DNA from: Nematostella vectensis
Taxonomy: Eukaryota > Cnidaria > Anthozoa > Actiniaria > Edwardsiidae
DNA: 64,000 bases
Direction: 5' to 3'
NCBI RefSeq assembly: GCF_932526225.1
Contig: NC_064040.1
Location: 12,314,856-12,378,855, forward strand
Below, one piece after another: positions 52,501-64,000 of the stretch (positions within the stretch are counted from its first letter, which is position 1; the number at the start of each line of letters is the position of its first letter). Under the pieces are notes generated by a model that made no database searches, had not been told where the DNA came from, and saw only the letters and a program-made list of their open reading frames with translations. The translations under genes and the position numbers were made by a program.

Positions 52501-55500
52501 CACTGGAGTGTCAGCGGTTGAGACCCTACCAAGAATATTTGGGGCAGCCCCACGTTTTTACTCTTTGAAAAACCTTCCCCTCAAAATAGGTAGACGATCA
52601 CAAAAACATATATTTCCACGAAAACATTTACATCAAATTTCATATATTCATCTTTCTTTTAGGATATTGCAATCACTTTTAAATTACAGCCTCATTTGCC
52701 TTTCTGAAGACTGAAGTCCCCCCTTCACCTAACTCAAGACGTTGAAAGTAAGGAGTGAAAAATTGTTTCAAGGAATCGCCAAATATGATTATTTATTGGA
52801 GAAATGGCATCGGTCTGGGACAAGGCGGGGGGGGGGGGGATGGCAAGACCCGATGAGTAGGGTTTTTTTTGTCCTTATCCAGCTTGCTAGCAGGAGGTGG
52901 ATAAGGAACCCCCTGCAGTAACGTGTCAATTAATTTGTAAGAAGACTGTCTATGATCATATGACCAGGGGGTACTCAGCTATATGATAACTAATAATAAA
53001 ATAGCGGTTCAACTGTACTTACATGTTTCGTAGATTGGCTTGCTTCTTGATGGCTGAGTCAGTGACTGAATCTTGATGGGTTTTGGTAAAATACTGACTA
53101 ATAGGCTGGACACATACCTGCAGTAAAGATTGATACATAGATCATCCCATGTGAGGTAAATTGATACCCTTGGTTTTGTTCAGTAATAAAACTAGCATTG
53201 CCAATCACCATTTGCACTTACAATGTTATCTTTTTAAACAGGTGTATGTTAATTTTACCTCATGTTTGAAAACGAGAATTTTAAGACATGTATACACTAG
53301 CAAATTATGAAACATGCTACTGTAAGAGTTTTAACCTCAAGTGCCTGCTTTCGCCTGCAATAGCAGGCAAATTAAGCACACTTCTGCCAATTGCTGCAAA
53401 CGTAACATGGACCTATCACACTGTTTTTTTTAGAAGAGTACAAAGCAAGATTCTAGAGTACAAACTCGTTGCTCATAAATGATTTTATGGTGAAATTGCA
53501 GCTTAGTTTGGTAAATAAGTCTGTACCTGATGGACTGGTGCTTGCTCCATCTCACTCACTGTGACTACCAGCTTCTCAGGGAAAAAAGTGAAATCTTTGT
53601 GTCCACCACCTAGCAAAGTAACCATGAATATACAGTACACAAGTTATGACTATTTGTTAGCTGAACAATATTCAATATAATTCTATAAAAAATAGATCTC
53701 TCAAGTTGTTTGGCAACTACATTGCACGTTTTTTAAAACTGTTTAAAGGTTTGACAATAAAAACGTAAATTTATTTTTATGAGTGTAAATGTATCAATGT
53801 AAATTCTAGCAGTAATTCATTATAAGCACTTTGAAAGTGGGCATAACTAGAAGTCTGTCAGGGTGTTGTAGATACAGGAAAAGTAATTAACCAACATTAG
53901 GTTAAAGTTTTATGCTATTGTTGTGATCAATGTGAAATTGATATATAGTATTGATATGATAGCTCAAAACAAACTGAACTTGTGGGATGTGGGATCTGGT
54001 ATGTCTAGTACTAATGGGGCTGGCACATATGACTGCTAACTTTTATCAGCAAGCCATGGAAATAATCATGTCATGATCATGTCATTGATCACAATGTTTG
54101 TAAATAAAATAATAATATAAATAGAAATACTGAATGAAAAAATATTACAATAAAGACTGCCAGAGGACATTCCTGTGTGTGGTTTACATTAAAATAATGC
54201 CAAATGTTTATCATATTCCTGAGTTACCTGAGTAATTAGTTTTCCTTGAAGCTGAATAAAGCTGTAACACAATAAAAGCATTACCATCATGAATACAGTT
54301 ATGGTATGAAACATAAACACTGAACAACTTACACTTTGGGACTTGATCACTACAAATTGCCTGATGGCTCTCCTCTTAAACTGGTAATGGACATTAAAAC
54401 TCTTATCTGGGGATAAAGAAAAGCAATGAGGAAATAAAAATGAAAAATAGTAAAAAAATTCAATGAAGAAATAATGCAAAAAAAAGGCAGGATGACACCA
54501 CCAAAAATAGCAAATATTTATCTTTAAATCGAGCAATATTTTGCTATTTTACGAAGCCCAATTTGAGGAATCACTGAATTAGAAAAGTAAGGGGCACTTA
54601 AACACCAGAGAGTGCTTCTAGGGACAAAGAAAAAAGGCAGGTTTATTAAATGCCTTTATTTCATCTTCCAGCATATAAATACATTTTTGTAGTTTTTATA
54701 CTAAATAGAGCTTACAAAACAGATTGAAAAATGGTGGTCCAGTATGTTTACCCCTTTGAAATTACTAAACTTTTTTTATTGTTTTCTGTCAGGTTTTAAT
54801 GCAAGAACCCTCTTAGAAGACTGCACCATTTTGTCATTCAGACCCTATTTGTATTAGCAGCCCATGTTGTACAAAGGCTACTTGTAAACCAAGTAATAGG
54901 GCACAACTTTACACACACAAAATTAGCTGGTTCAGTGAACTAGGAAGAAAACTATAAGAAAAGAAACTCATACCCTCTCTTAGTTTCTCTTACCAAAACA
55001 CACTTGAAACCTTATGGTCACATGTGACTGAATCAACTTAAACAAACTGGAAGCACTCTGTAACAGACCCGGTACCTGGTGTGAAAATCATCAAGCCATC
55101 CTGAGTGATTTCCTTGTCACTGGCGCAAGACAAGCTTCTTGCCAAGATGACATCTCGCAGGTGTGAAAGCAGAGCCTTATAAAACAGACATAAGAACAAG
55201 TTTTACGACATGCCGTCACAATGACTTATAGTACCTGGTCTTACCTCTTTAATGACAGCAAATGTAAGATAAATTTTAAGAAGCTAAAAAATATTTAGCA
55301 GCTATACATCTGACACTTATACAGATACCACATAGCCGTAGCAGGCCTCTGATTATCTAGGAGGGGGGGTACTATACAGAAACTTTTAGAAAACAATGGG
55401 GAGCACAGCCACACTCCTACTGGTCATTTTCGTATATTTTTTGAAAATATACAACCCTGTACTACATACTAATTTTACTAATAACCTCATCTCACCTTCA

Positions 55501-56402
55501 CTACCATTTTAAAACTCTCTACTTGTTCCTACACATATTCCACCACTTCCTTTTTATATAGGGCTCTGCCAGCCCCCCCCCCCCCCCCAAAACCCACCCC
55601 TACTTTGTGCTCCTATTGCCACTCTTTTCACTCTAGGTGCCTAGAACAAATCAATTTCAAGACCAAAGCGATATTATTCAGCGTGAGAAAGATTATTTGT
55701 TTGAAAACTTTACCGCAATCATGCAAGAAGATGACTACTTCTATGGGATTTATGACGCATATGATGGAAAGATCTTGTTTTATATTCCTCGTTTCGAAGA
55801 TGTTTATTCAGAAGTTTCCAACTGAGAGGTTGGGTATGACCGCTGAAAGTATGAGACTCGACCACAATTTACGTCCGTGGAATTTGCTTCCCTATTTGTG
55901 AGAAGTCATCCATGTTATAAGTATTCTATGTACCTCTTGCATAAGATAAAACCTAACAATATTTTAGAGCAATTGCACTTAAATAAACTTACAGCGAGGT
56001 GGTTAAGAGTGAACCATGTGTACAGGCAAGTCCTTTTGGTTTGATGAACATCTGGACAAACGTATATTTGCATCAGCATGACTTTGTCTTCGGCTACCTG
56101 GGAATATAATATTATGGCATACACAGTGAGAACGGAGTCGGGATTAGAACATTTCTATCGAAATAGTCGCGGTTGTGGCTAAAAAAACAACCTGGTAATA
56201 AAGACATCCGTAGTTTTAAGTACAGTATAAGCTAATACCAACAAAGTCTGTCGAAAGTAAGGACTTCTTTCGGGTTTTTTGGTGTGCCAGATCAGAATGG
56301 CGCTATGAAAACAAGAGAAAATGTTCAAGTTTGAATTAAATTCATCTTCATTACCTTGAAATATAAACTTTTGCTCTTCGTTGCGAAACCTTTAGATGCC
56401 AT
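49572..56402 (-). CDS. SLX4IP-like protein, 13 exons, 589 codons
   Basis: Exons: 56355-56402, 55993-56097, 55076-55175, 54335-54406, 53527-53609, 53023-53117, 51657-52438, 50884-50980, 50219-50303, 50087-50135, 49922-50022, 49763-49846, 49572-49640; total 1770 nt, in phase throughout. The first ~165 residues resemble SLX4IP, an interactor of the SLX4-XPF nuclease scaffold active in telomere and crosslink repair: MASK(G)FA start, then FKRRAIRQFVVIKS followed by FFPEKLVVTVSEM, like the vertebrate FLKRGIRLRCIRS...FPDRFVVCVSQL. Exon 7 encodes a 260-residue Ser/Thr/Lys-rich disordered region with an acidic NDNDDDEDF patch and basic MRQKKRRK (possible NLS). The last six exons encode a predicted folded region (YVTKVLLPETFILIY) I cannot assign; it distantly recalls the C-terminal part of PWWP3A/MUM1-type proteins. 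The exon 4 donor GTGTAAGT was chosen by phase. Confidence 0.65.
50737..50924. repeat. Triplicated exon 8 3' end with splice donors
   Basis: On the minus strand, AG|TGACGTCCCC...AA|GTGAGT is the true end of exon 8 (donor after 50884). Copies follow downstream with donors after 50815 and 50737, each preceded by ATCAG. The 50737-50766 copy is 30 nt, open and phase-compatible; the 50815-50836 copy has a TAA. Confidence 0.7.
51133..51560. repeat. About 115-bp tandem repeat, four copies, in intron 7
   Basis: Each copy begins GGCAAGAGGAAC(G/A)AGGTTT, contains TGTGCTAAATTCTAAACC and ends CTGACGTGCTCTCCGTGTT.. GGAGCCATTTTAAA. Lies between exons 7 and 8 of the SLX4IP-like gene. Confidence 0.9.
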
Positions 56403-56953
56403 ATTTCTATGGTCATCATCTCTAGTAACTTTGAGTTCGATTCTTGCTGTGTTTACAAACTTAAAATCTGCACATGTCGCGCGAAAAAGCCCACACGTGC
56501 CGCCATTTTGAAATGGCCTCAATTTTACTGAGTGGTGGGTAGACGGTATTCAGCAATATTTTTTTAAAATAAATCTGAAAGAAGTGAGTCTCGAACAAAC
56601 TACTTATAACCATTAAAGCTAAAAATATATATGTAAATTGTATGGCAGGTTCCTTTTTTGTTGAATATTTAGAGTCTTTTTCAAGGTCAAATGTTATTCT
56701 AAATTTTGTCCCCTCCCCGGTGCGTTATGCAATTTGGCGAGTAACAAAACTCTCCAACAGTCTCCCGACCGTGGGGATTATTTTAAACAGATCGTTTCGT
56801 GTGGTTTGCTTGTTATCTTGGAGTTTTTGGGAAATCTCATGAATTTTAATCTTATTCTGTTACCAAGCGATCGCTGTTCTATGAATCTGACTTGACACTG
56901 AAATACTCCAGCATGATCGAGTTGCTTGTATAGCGGAGAAAAGTAGCGTTAAA
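56403..56953. promoter_or_regulatory. Bidirectional promoter between the SLX4IP-like and RAB15-like genes
   Basis: 551 bp separate two divergent start codons. GCCGCCATTTTG (56499-56510) is a YY1-type site in the expected 5'UTR/promoter position of the minus-strand gene. CCCACACGTG lies next to it and there is no TATA box. Promoter function is inferred from position and motif. Confidence 0.55.
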
Positions 56954-59900
56954 ATGGCGAAAAGCTACGATCATCTTTTCAAAATTCTGTTGATTGGAGA
57001 TTCGGGTGTTGGAAAGACTTGTATACTTTGCCGGTTCGCGAACGATGAATTCAACAAATCTCACATATCTACTATTGGTAAGGCACATTTATGTATCTCT
57101 ATGGTTTAATCTGTCTAAATGATAGCCCAATACGGGATGACCTGATGCAACTATGAGTCACTCATTTGATGGACAAATCCACACGCAAGTTTTCTAACTA
57201 CAATATTCGCACATCTTCTGATTACAGGTATAGACTTTAAAATGAAAACATTGATGGTGGATGGCAAAAGAATACGCATACAGATGTGGTAAGTATTGTT
57301 TTAGTATGTGGGTAGTTTGTATGTGCTAAATTTTCGATCCTAGATATGGACGTTATGGACGCTGAACGAAGCTAATTCTCGAAAGCCATTTTGCAGTAAT
57401 TCAATACCCTTATCGAAAACTCAGCAGAATTAGCCAGCCGTAATTAATAATGGTTTTCAAAAATCAGCTTTGTCTAGCTAAATATTTTGAATTTTATCAA
57501 AATAGAGATAGCATCTTTATTGTTGAATGCTATTGACAAAATGGAGTATAGTATTTTAATAGCAAACCCATTCTATATTTTCTGATTGAACGTGCTATCG
57601 GCAACAGACTTCCATTTAGTTGAATAATTGCCAAGGTAAACATAACCGGCTAATTTAAAATGCTGGTTCCGCTTTATCTGGTTAATTCGAGCTTGGTATA
57701 TTTTGTGCTTGCTGCTCTGCATTTTAAAATTGAACACGATATTTTTAGTTTGAAGTGTTTTTTATCTTTTTCTTTCATCGGTCTTTTAGTTCTTTTATCG
57801 TGTAATATATTATCGCTATTCTATTTTTAAAGGTGAGTGGTTTTGAACAAAAACCCTATCAATGGCTTTTGTTTCTTCAAAAGTACTGTCTGTATTGTCA
57901 AAATCTTTTAAATGCTTTTGCCCTAGACATTTAAATTTTGCCCCAATCATTTCATAACAGAGAAATTGAAGTATTTTAAAAATTTGCGTTATGTACAAAG
58001 AAAAGTACATTTTTTTCTGTATTAGTGACATGAGGACTTGATTAGACTCCTCGTATATGGCTATAACTGAGGCCTTCTTGTCTGGAATACCATAATCTGC
58101 TCAACACAGCCCGATGACCTTTGCACACTTTAATTGTCACTCCCAGGAAATCAATAGTATATGCTCCTATTAGTTCAATAAGCATTGTTTCTACTCACCG
58201 AGCTAAAAAAATACTAACTCCTAGGCACTCCTCAGCTAATTTATACTCAAGTTAAGAATTGTGATTCTTCTTGTAGAAAGACATAATTTTGAGATAGATA
58301 ACTATTTTTTACATTTATGTTATCGGTTTGTTGATGTTTAATTAGTCTTAATCTTCCTGTCACTCCCAATATAGACATACTTTTAGTGGCTTAAAATGTC
58401 CTACGTTCATTTTACTCACTTTTAGAAGCCAATTTAGTTCTGCTTTTACTGATAAGGTTTGAGTTTCTGGTCTCAAAGCTAAATTTATTTATCGAAGATT
58501 GTACTAAAATTTTAAGATTTGATTTCACATTTAAAATGTACGGTACTGTATGTCCACATTTGATTTTCAAGAGTTGGGGTCCCTGTGGTTTTTATTGAAT
58601 GATGGTGAATTAATTTCATTTTGTAGAGTATAGGTTTGTGAAACTTGGAATTTACATTGAAGATCAGTTATTTTGTCTTTTTTGCCATTTCTTCCTTTGG
58701 GGGGTATTTGATAACTTTTTTTTGTAAAAACAAAAGAATTGTCTCCCCTCCTTTATTTATATCAGGGTTTGTTATTTCCATTGTGCTTTTATTTTCAAGC
58801 ACATTAACTTAAGCATGAATGTATCAGCATATATCCCCTGGGGATGGGTTACTGAGGCTGTTTCTCGTTTAACTTCCCTTTCCCCACTTTAACTTTTTCA
58901 AGGACCAAGTTTTCACAATGATGTAATTGCAGATTGTAATCAATAACACGTGGCTGAATACACACAGATAATCAAAAGGTGATTCTTTGAAAGGAAATAT
59001 CATCTTTTGTTCCATCTACTACATTGTAGTTATGCACTTGCCTCCTTGTCCTGATATTGCTGTTTTGTTTAGGGATACAGCCGGACAAGAGCGATATGAG
59101 ACAATCACAACACAGTACTATCGAAGGGCACAGGTACAGTATCATGACTACTGTAGCTAGAAAAAAGAGGGAAAGCCCCAGTCATCCTCATCACTTTTTC
59201 ATACCTGTCAACCTGCGAAAATCTCAAGGCTTGAAATCTCAAGGGAGGGGTTGAGTATATTAATTTTTTGGGGGGACGGGTGGGTATACCTTTCTATACG
59301 GATATAATAGAAAGCTCTCGTGCACATATCCATTTATAGATCTCACGAGGATAAATTGCCCTATGTAAGGAAATTATTATTTTAATTATTCTAATAGAAA
59401 ATAGGCTAAATGTCAATTTTCTATAGAATAATTTTTTCCGAAGTGATACAAATCGCTAAGAAGCGGGAGATTTGGTGCTCCATGTGGGAGAACCGGAGAA
59501 GATGTCCAAAATCTTGAGACTCCCGCCTAATGCGGGAGAGTTAACAGGTATGCTTTTTGGAGGCAGACTCTATTTTCTCCTCCATATTTTGTAAAAATAC
59601 TTACTTTTAGGGGTGTAGTGGGCTAGAAACATGAGAACACTGGGGCACAGTCAAGCCTCTTCTCGTCTTTTTTTTTTAATAAAAAAATGGGGTAGAATCT
59701 ACTCTGGTGGTGTCTAAAATGTTTTGCCATTTTTTCAAGTTTATTATTACTACAGTCGAAGCTCTCTGAGCGACCGCTCTCGTAAGCGACCAGCCCCGAT
59801 AACGACCACGATCACGAATCACCGATTGAATTGTCACACAAACTATGTAATTCTAAGCTCCCGTAAGCGACAAACTTATCGGTGCGACCGTTAACGACCA

Positions 59901-61016
59901 CAATTTCAAAACACCAACCGATATTTTCTTTTATTTTTAAGCTCTCGTAAGCGACCACAATTATTTTTGGCTTTACAACATCAGTCAACACCTGATAAAC
60001 ATCATATCCAATGCATGCTGAAATCACATATAGAGCGGAAATGTTGTAATGTTTCACAAAAGCTGCCTTTCCAGTAGACAACTATTAAAGAGTTCCATAA
60101 TTTCAATTTTCTAACTTCAATTTCAAACATTTCTTTGTCTCCAGAAAATGTGTAAATGCAAGGAATCTCTAGTCCATTGCCAGCTCCACGATTTATCCTT
60201 TTTTTAGTTACAATAGCCATCCATTTGTTTGTTTGCTGACAAAAGACGCCATGCGATCGTCGTAGACGCAGAAGATATTCTCATGACGAAAAGCTTAAGT
60301 CTTCGATATAAACAAGCATAACGAGCTACTTTGCGTAGAATTAATTGCTAAATAAAACAACTCACTCTCATGATAAGTCAAATACCTAGTTTTAAAATCA
60401 AGCAATAAACCAAAATATCACAAATTACGAGAGCTTCAACTGTATTTCATTAATTTCAGGGAATAATTTTAGTGTATGATATAACAAGACTGGATACATT
60501 TCAGAACATAAGGAAATGGCTTCGATATGTTGATGAGGTGAGGACATGTAGTAAAATTGGGTATGTTCCATTTTCCATGTCCAATGAAGGCGTTTTCATT
60601 CGCCCCTCCACACGATACAAAGGTGATAACAGGCTCAACAGCACATGTATGCAAAGTGATCACCTCCCCCCCCCTCCCCCCTTTGGCTACAGACCTTTTA
60701 ATTCCACTTGCGACAGCATTTCCAAATAGTTCGGTTTTTGGTCTTCTGTTTCTTGTTTGTAGTGGATGATACCTGTACCTGTAACGAAAAGGTTGCATTT
60801 TACAACAAAAATTATTAATTCTATTGTGATGTGATCACAACACAATAATAATCTGTTCTTGGTAATGAGCATAACCCATTATTCTTACTATAAGTTAGAC
60901 TGTTTTATATCTCTTTGTCTCCACAGCATGCTAGTACCAATGTCCAGACGCTGTTACTTGGCAACAAGTGTGACATAGAACAACAGAGAATAGTGGGAAA
61001 AGAATTAGGGGTTAAG
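56954..61016 (+). CDS. RAB15: Rab GTPase, RAB15-like, first five coding exons (partial)
   Basis: Membrane-trafficking GTPase; vertebrate RAB15 acts at early/recycling endosomes. Exons: 56954-57077, 57228-57288, 59073-59133, 60460-60537, 60927-61016, giving residues 1-138 in phase; the last exon(s) with the ETSA motif and prenylated C-terminal Cys lie beyond the window. P-loop GDSGVGKT (15-22), switch I STIGIDF (T40), switch [11 protein letters not shown] (62-70, Q67), NKCD (121-124). LCRF, SHISTIG and YYRRAQG are shared with RAB15 rather than RAB8/10/13. The ATG is preceded by AAA and followed by the conserved MAKSYD start. Intron 2 is long (1.8 kb), intron 3 holds two MITEs, and intron 5 is a minisatellite. 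Confidence 0.88.
59198..59561. mobile_element. MITE in RAB15 intron 3
   Basis: The left end CATACCTGTCAACCTGCG is matched inverted by GGGAGAGTTAACAGGTATG at the right. About 360 bp. A short GCGGGAGA motif recurs inside the right half. Superfamily (hAT-like?) not certain. Confidence 0.6.
59753..60442. mobile_element. 690-bp pogo/Tigger-type non-autonomous element in RAB15 intron 3
   Basis: Ends CAGTCGAAGCTCTC and inverted GAGAGCTTCAACTG, bordered by TA on both sides (59751-59752, 60443-60444). CAGT(C/T)GAAGCTCTC termini with subterminal GTAAGCGACC phrases are typical of pogo-like Tc1/mariner elements. No transposase frame. Confidence 0.75.
60560..60812. mobile_element. Diverged relative of the 37.6-kb MITE in RAB15 intron 4
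   Basis: Shares TATGTTCC.TTTTC, GGCGTTTTC.TT, GATAACA.G and GATACC.GTA.C.GTAAC.AAA.GGTTGC.TTTT in the same order as 37630-37960. Differences are mostly CpG to CA/TG. Confidence 0.55.
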
Positions 61017-61079
61017 GTAAAGAAACATTATCTTTGGGGATGGGTCATCAGGAGATGGGGCCTTCATATTTTGTCATTA

Positions 61080-64000
61080 AACAGGGTGTGGCATTCACAT
61101 GGTGTAATGTAATGGGGGTGTGGTATTCACATGTTGTAATGTAAGGGGGTGGGTCATTCACATGGTGTAATGTAAGGGGGTGGCATTCACATGGTGTAAT
61201 GTAAGGGGGGGGCATTCACATGTAATGTTAGGGGTGGGGCATTCACATGTTGAAATGTAAGGGGGTGGGGCATTCACATGTTGTAATGAAAGGGGGTGGG
61301 GCATTCACATGTTGTAATGTAAGGGGGATGGGACATTCACATGTTGTAATGTAAGGGGGTTGGGGCATTCACATGTTGTAATGTAAGGGGTGTGGCATTC
61401 ACATGGTGTAATGTAAGGGGTGTGGCATTCACATGTAATGTAAGGGGGGTGTGGCATTCACATGTAATGTAAGGGGGGTGGGGCATTCACATGTTGTAAT
61501 GTAAGGGGGTGGGTCATTCACATGTTGTAATGTAAGGTGGGTGGGGCATTCACATGTTGTAATGTAAAGGGGGTGTGGCATTCACATGTAATGTAAGGGG
61601 GGTGGGGCATTCACATGTTGTAATGTAAGGGGGTGGGTCATTCACATGGTGTAATGTAAGGGGGGGGGGGCATTCACATGTTATGTTAGGGGTGGGGCAT
61701 TCACATGTTGAAATGTAAGGGGGTGGGGCATTCACATGTTGTAATGAAAGGGGGTGGGGCATTCACATGTTGTAATGTAAGGGGGATGGGACATTCACAT
61801 GTTGTAATGTAAGGGGGTTGGGGCATTCACATGTTGTAATGTAAGGGGTGTGGCATTCACATGGTGTAATGTAAGGGGTGTGGCATTCACATGTAATGTA
61901 AGGGGGGTGTGGCATTCACATGTAATGTAAGGGGGGTGGGGCATTCACATGTTGTAATGTAAGGGGGTGGGTCATTCACATGTTGTAATGTAAGGTGGGT
62001 GGGGCATTCACATGTTGTAATGTAAAGGGGGTGTGGCATTCACATGTAATGTAAGGGTGGTGGGGCATTCACATGTTGTAATGTAAGGGGGTGGGTCATT
62101 CACATGTTGTAATGTAAGGGTGTGTGGCATTCACATGTTGTAATGTTAGGGGGTGTGGCATCCACATGTTGTAATGTAAGGGGGTGGGGCATTCACATGT
62201 TGTAATGTAAGGGGATGGGGCATTCACATGTTGTGGGGTGGGGCATTCACATGTTGTAATGTAAGGGGGGTGGGTCATTCACATGTTGTAATGTAAGGGG
62301 GTGTGGCATTCACATGTCGTAATGTAAGGGGGTGGGGCATTCACATGTAATGTAAGGGGGTGTGGCATCCACATGTTGTAATGTAAGGGGGGTGGGGCAT
62401 CGACATGGTGTAATGTAAGGGGTGGGGCATTCACATGTTGTAATGTAAGGGGGGTGGGGCATTCACATGGTGTAATGTAAGGGGGGTGGCATTCACATGG
62501 TGTAATGTGAGGGGTGTGGGGCATCCACATGTTGTAATGTAAAGGGGGTGTGGCATTCACATGTTGTAATGTAAGGGTGGTGGGGCATTCACATGTAATG
62601 TAAGGGGGTGGGGCATTAACATGTTGTAATGTAAGGGGGGTGGGGCATTAACATGTTGTAATGTAAGGGGGGTGGGGCATTCACATGTTGTAATGTAAGG
62701 GGGTGGGGCATTCACATGGTGTAATGTAAGGGGGTGAGGCATCCACATGGTGTAATGTAAGGGGGTGTGGCATCCACATGGTGTAGTGTAAGGGGGTGGG
62801 GCATTCACATGTTTTAATGTAAGGGGGTGGGGCATTCACATGGTGTAATGTAAGGGGTGGGGCATTCACATGTAATGTTAGGGGTGGGGCATTCACATGT
62901 TGTAATGTAAGGGGGGTGTGGCATTCACATGGTGTAATGTAAGGGGGGTGAGGCATTCACATGGTGTAATGTAAGGGGGTGGGGCATTCACATGCTGTAA
63001 TGTAAGGGGGGTGGGGCATTCACATGTTGTAATGTAAGGGGGGTGTGACATTCACATGGTGTAATGTAAGGGGGGTGGGTCATTCACATGGTGTAATGTA
63101 ATGGGGGTGGGTCATTCACATGGTGTAATGTAAGGGGGGTGGGGCATTCACATGTTTTGATGTAAGGGCGGTGGGTCCTTTACATGTTGTAATGTAAGGG
63201 GGGTGGGGCATTCACATGTTGTAATGTAAGGGAGTGTGGCATTCACATGTTGTAATGTAAGGGGGGTGGGGCATTCACATGTTGAAATGTAAGGGGGTGG
63301 GGCATTCACATGTTGTAATGAAAGGGGGTGGGGCATTCGCATGTTGTAATGTAAGGGGGTGTGGCATCCACATGGTGTAGTGTAAGGGGGTGGGGCATTC
63401 ACATGTTTTAATGTAAGGGGGTGGGGCATTCACATGGTGTAATGTAAGGGGTGGGGCATTCACATGTAATGTTAGGGTTGGGGCATTCACATGTTGTAAT
63501 GTAAGGGGGGTGTGGCATTCACATGGTGTAATGTAAGGGGGGTGAGGCATTCACATGGTGTAATGTAAGGGGGGTGGGGCATTCACATGCTGTAATGTAA
63601 GGGGGGTGGGGCATTCACATGTTGTAATGTAAGGGGGGTGTGACATTCACATGGTGTAATGTAAGGGGGGTGGGTCATTCACATGGTGTAATGTAATGGG
63701 GGTGGGTCATTCACATGGTGTAATGTAAGGGGGGTGGGGCATTCACATGTTGTGATGTAAGGGCGGTGGGTCCTTTACATGTTGTAATGTAAGGGGGGTG
63801 GGGCATTCACATGTTGTAATGTAAGGGAGTGTGGCATTCACATGTTGTAATGTAAGGGGGGTGGGGCATTCACATGTTGAAATGTAAGGGGGTGGGGCAT
63901 TCACATGTTGTAATGAAAGGGGGTGGGGCATTCACATGTTGTAATGTAAGGGGGGTGGGGCATTCACATGTTGTAATGTAAGGGGGGTGGGGCATTCACA
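61080..64000. repeat. Minisatellite of about 30 bp filling RAB15 intron 5 to the window end
   Basis: Around 95 units of GTAATGTAAGGGGGTGGGGCATTCACATGTT with length and base variants. Larger blocks repeat: variants near 61219-61400 recur about 458 bp later, and 62860-63320 recurs about 605 bp later. Long stop-free minus-strand frames (MPHPLTLQHVN...) are by-products of the repeat, not genes. Confidence 0.95.

Noticed and set aside
54333-54334. Donor AGT|GTAAGT for SLX4IP-like exon 4
   Set aside because: Better consensus, but it puts exon 5 out of frame; the GTGTAAGT donor 2 nt earlier keeps the frame and the FFPEKLVVTV motif.
60002-60220. 72-codon minus-strand ORF as a pogo transposase remnant
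   Set aside because: Lies inside the TA-flanked element but lacks any helix-turn-helix or DDE motif.
61550-63931. Several 60-93 codon minus-strand ORFs (MPHPLTLQHVNAPPPY...)
   Set aside because: They are translations of the G-rich minisatellite, appear in several frames, and have no independent support.

Overview
This is eukaryotic nuclear DNA, most likely from an anthozoan cnidarian of the Nematostella type. That assignment is inferred from compact AT-rich introns, vertebrate-like gene content, abundant MITEs and PHD-carrying LINEs; no species marker was read directly. There are no operons, bacterial genes or CRISPR arrays. Exon limits were set by eye from GT/AG sites, reading phase and protein similarity.

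Layout. 1-6690 holds two antiparallel Gypsy/Metaviridae-type LTR retrotransposons: a decayed minus-strand copy interrupted by a 5'-truncated plus-strand copy with an open 877-codon RT-RNase H-integrase frame. 6990-13.9 kb holds a small two-exon gene of unknown function, a HIRAN-like ORF with a decayed inverted relative, a 1-kb minisatellite, a MITE and a 218-bp palindrome. A two-exon gene for a secreted cysteine-rich protein lies at 14683-15707.

Four conserved genes follow. (1) An MSK-type RSK kinase (RPS6KA5/4-like), minus strand, 17 exons, 775 codons, 17613-26484. (2) A mitochondrial-type acetyl-CoA synthetase (ACSS1-like), plus strand, 14 exons, 679 codons, 27806-40762. (3) A gene with an SLX4IP-like N-terminus, minus strand, 13 exons, 589 codons, 49572-56402. 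(4) A RAB15-like GTPase, plus strand, first five coding exons only, from 56954. All exon chains stay in phase. Genes 1/2 and 3/4 are head-to-head pairs; the second pair is only 551 bp apart.

Mobile DNA fills introns and spacers: TIR elements at 34760, 37394 (with a second element nested inside), 44190 and 59753, a three-member MITE family with TTAA at the ends, a tRNA-derived SINE, and a decayed PHD/CR1-like LINE at 45950-49380. From 61080 to the window end, RAB15 intron 5 is a roughly 30-bp minisatellite with higher-order duplications.

The most unusual pattern is that several tandem repeats are built from copies of exon edges: the 3' splice site of MSK exon 14 (about 18 copies), the 5' splice site of MSK exon 15, the 5' splice site of SLX4IP-like exon 8 (one copy could act as an in-frame 30-nt cassette exon), the ACSS1 stop codon/3'UTR, and a dispersed copy of ACSS1 exon 6's end. 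No clearly new biochemical system is visible; the repeat/splice-site pattern and the SLX4IP-like gene are the best leads.
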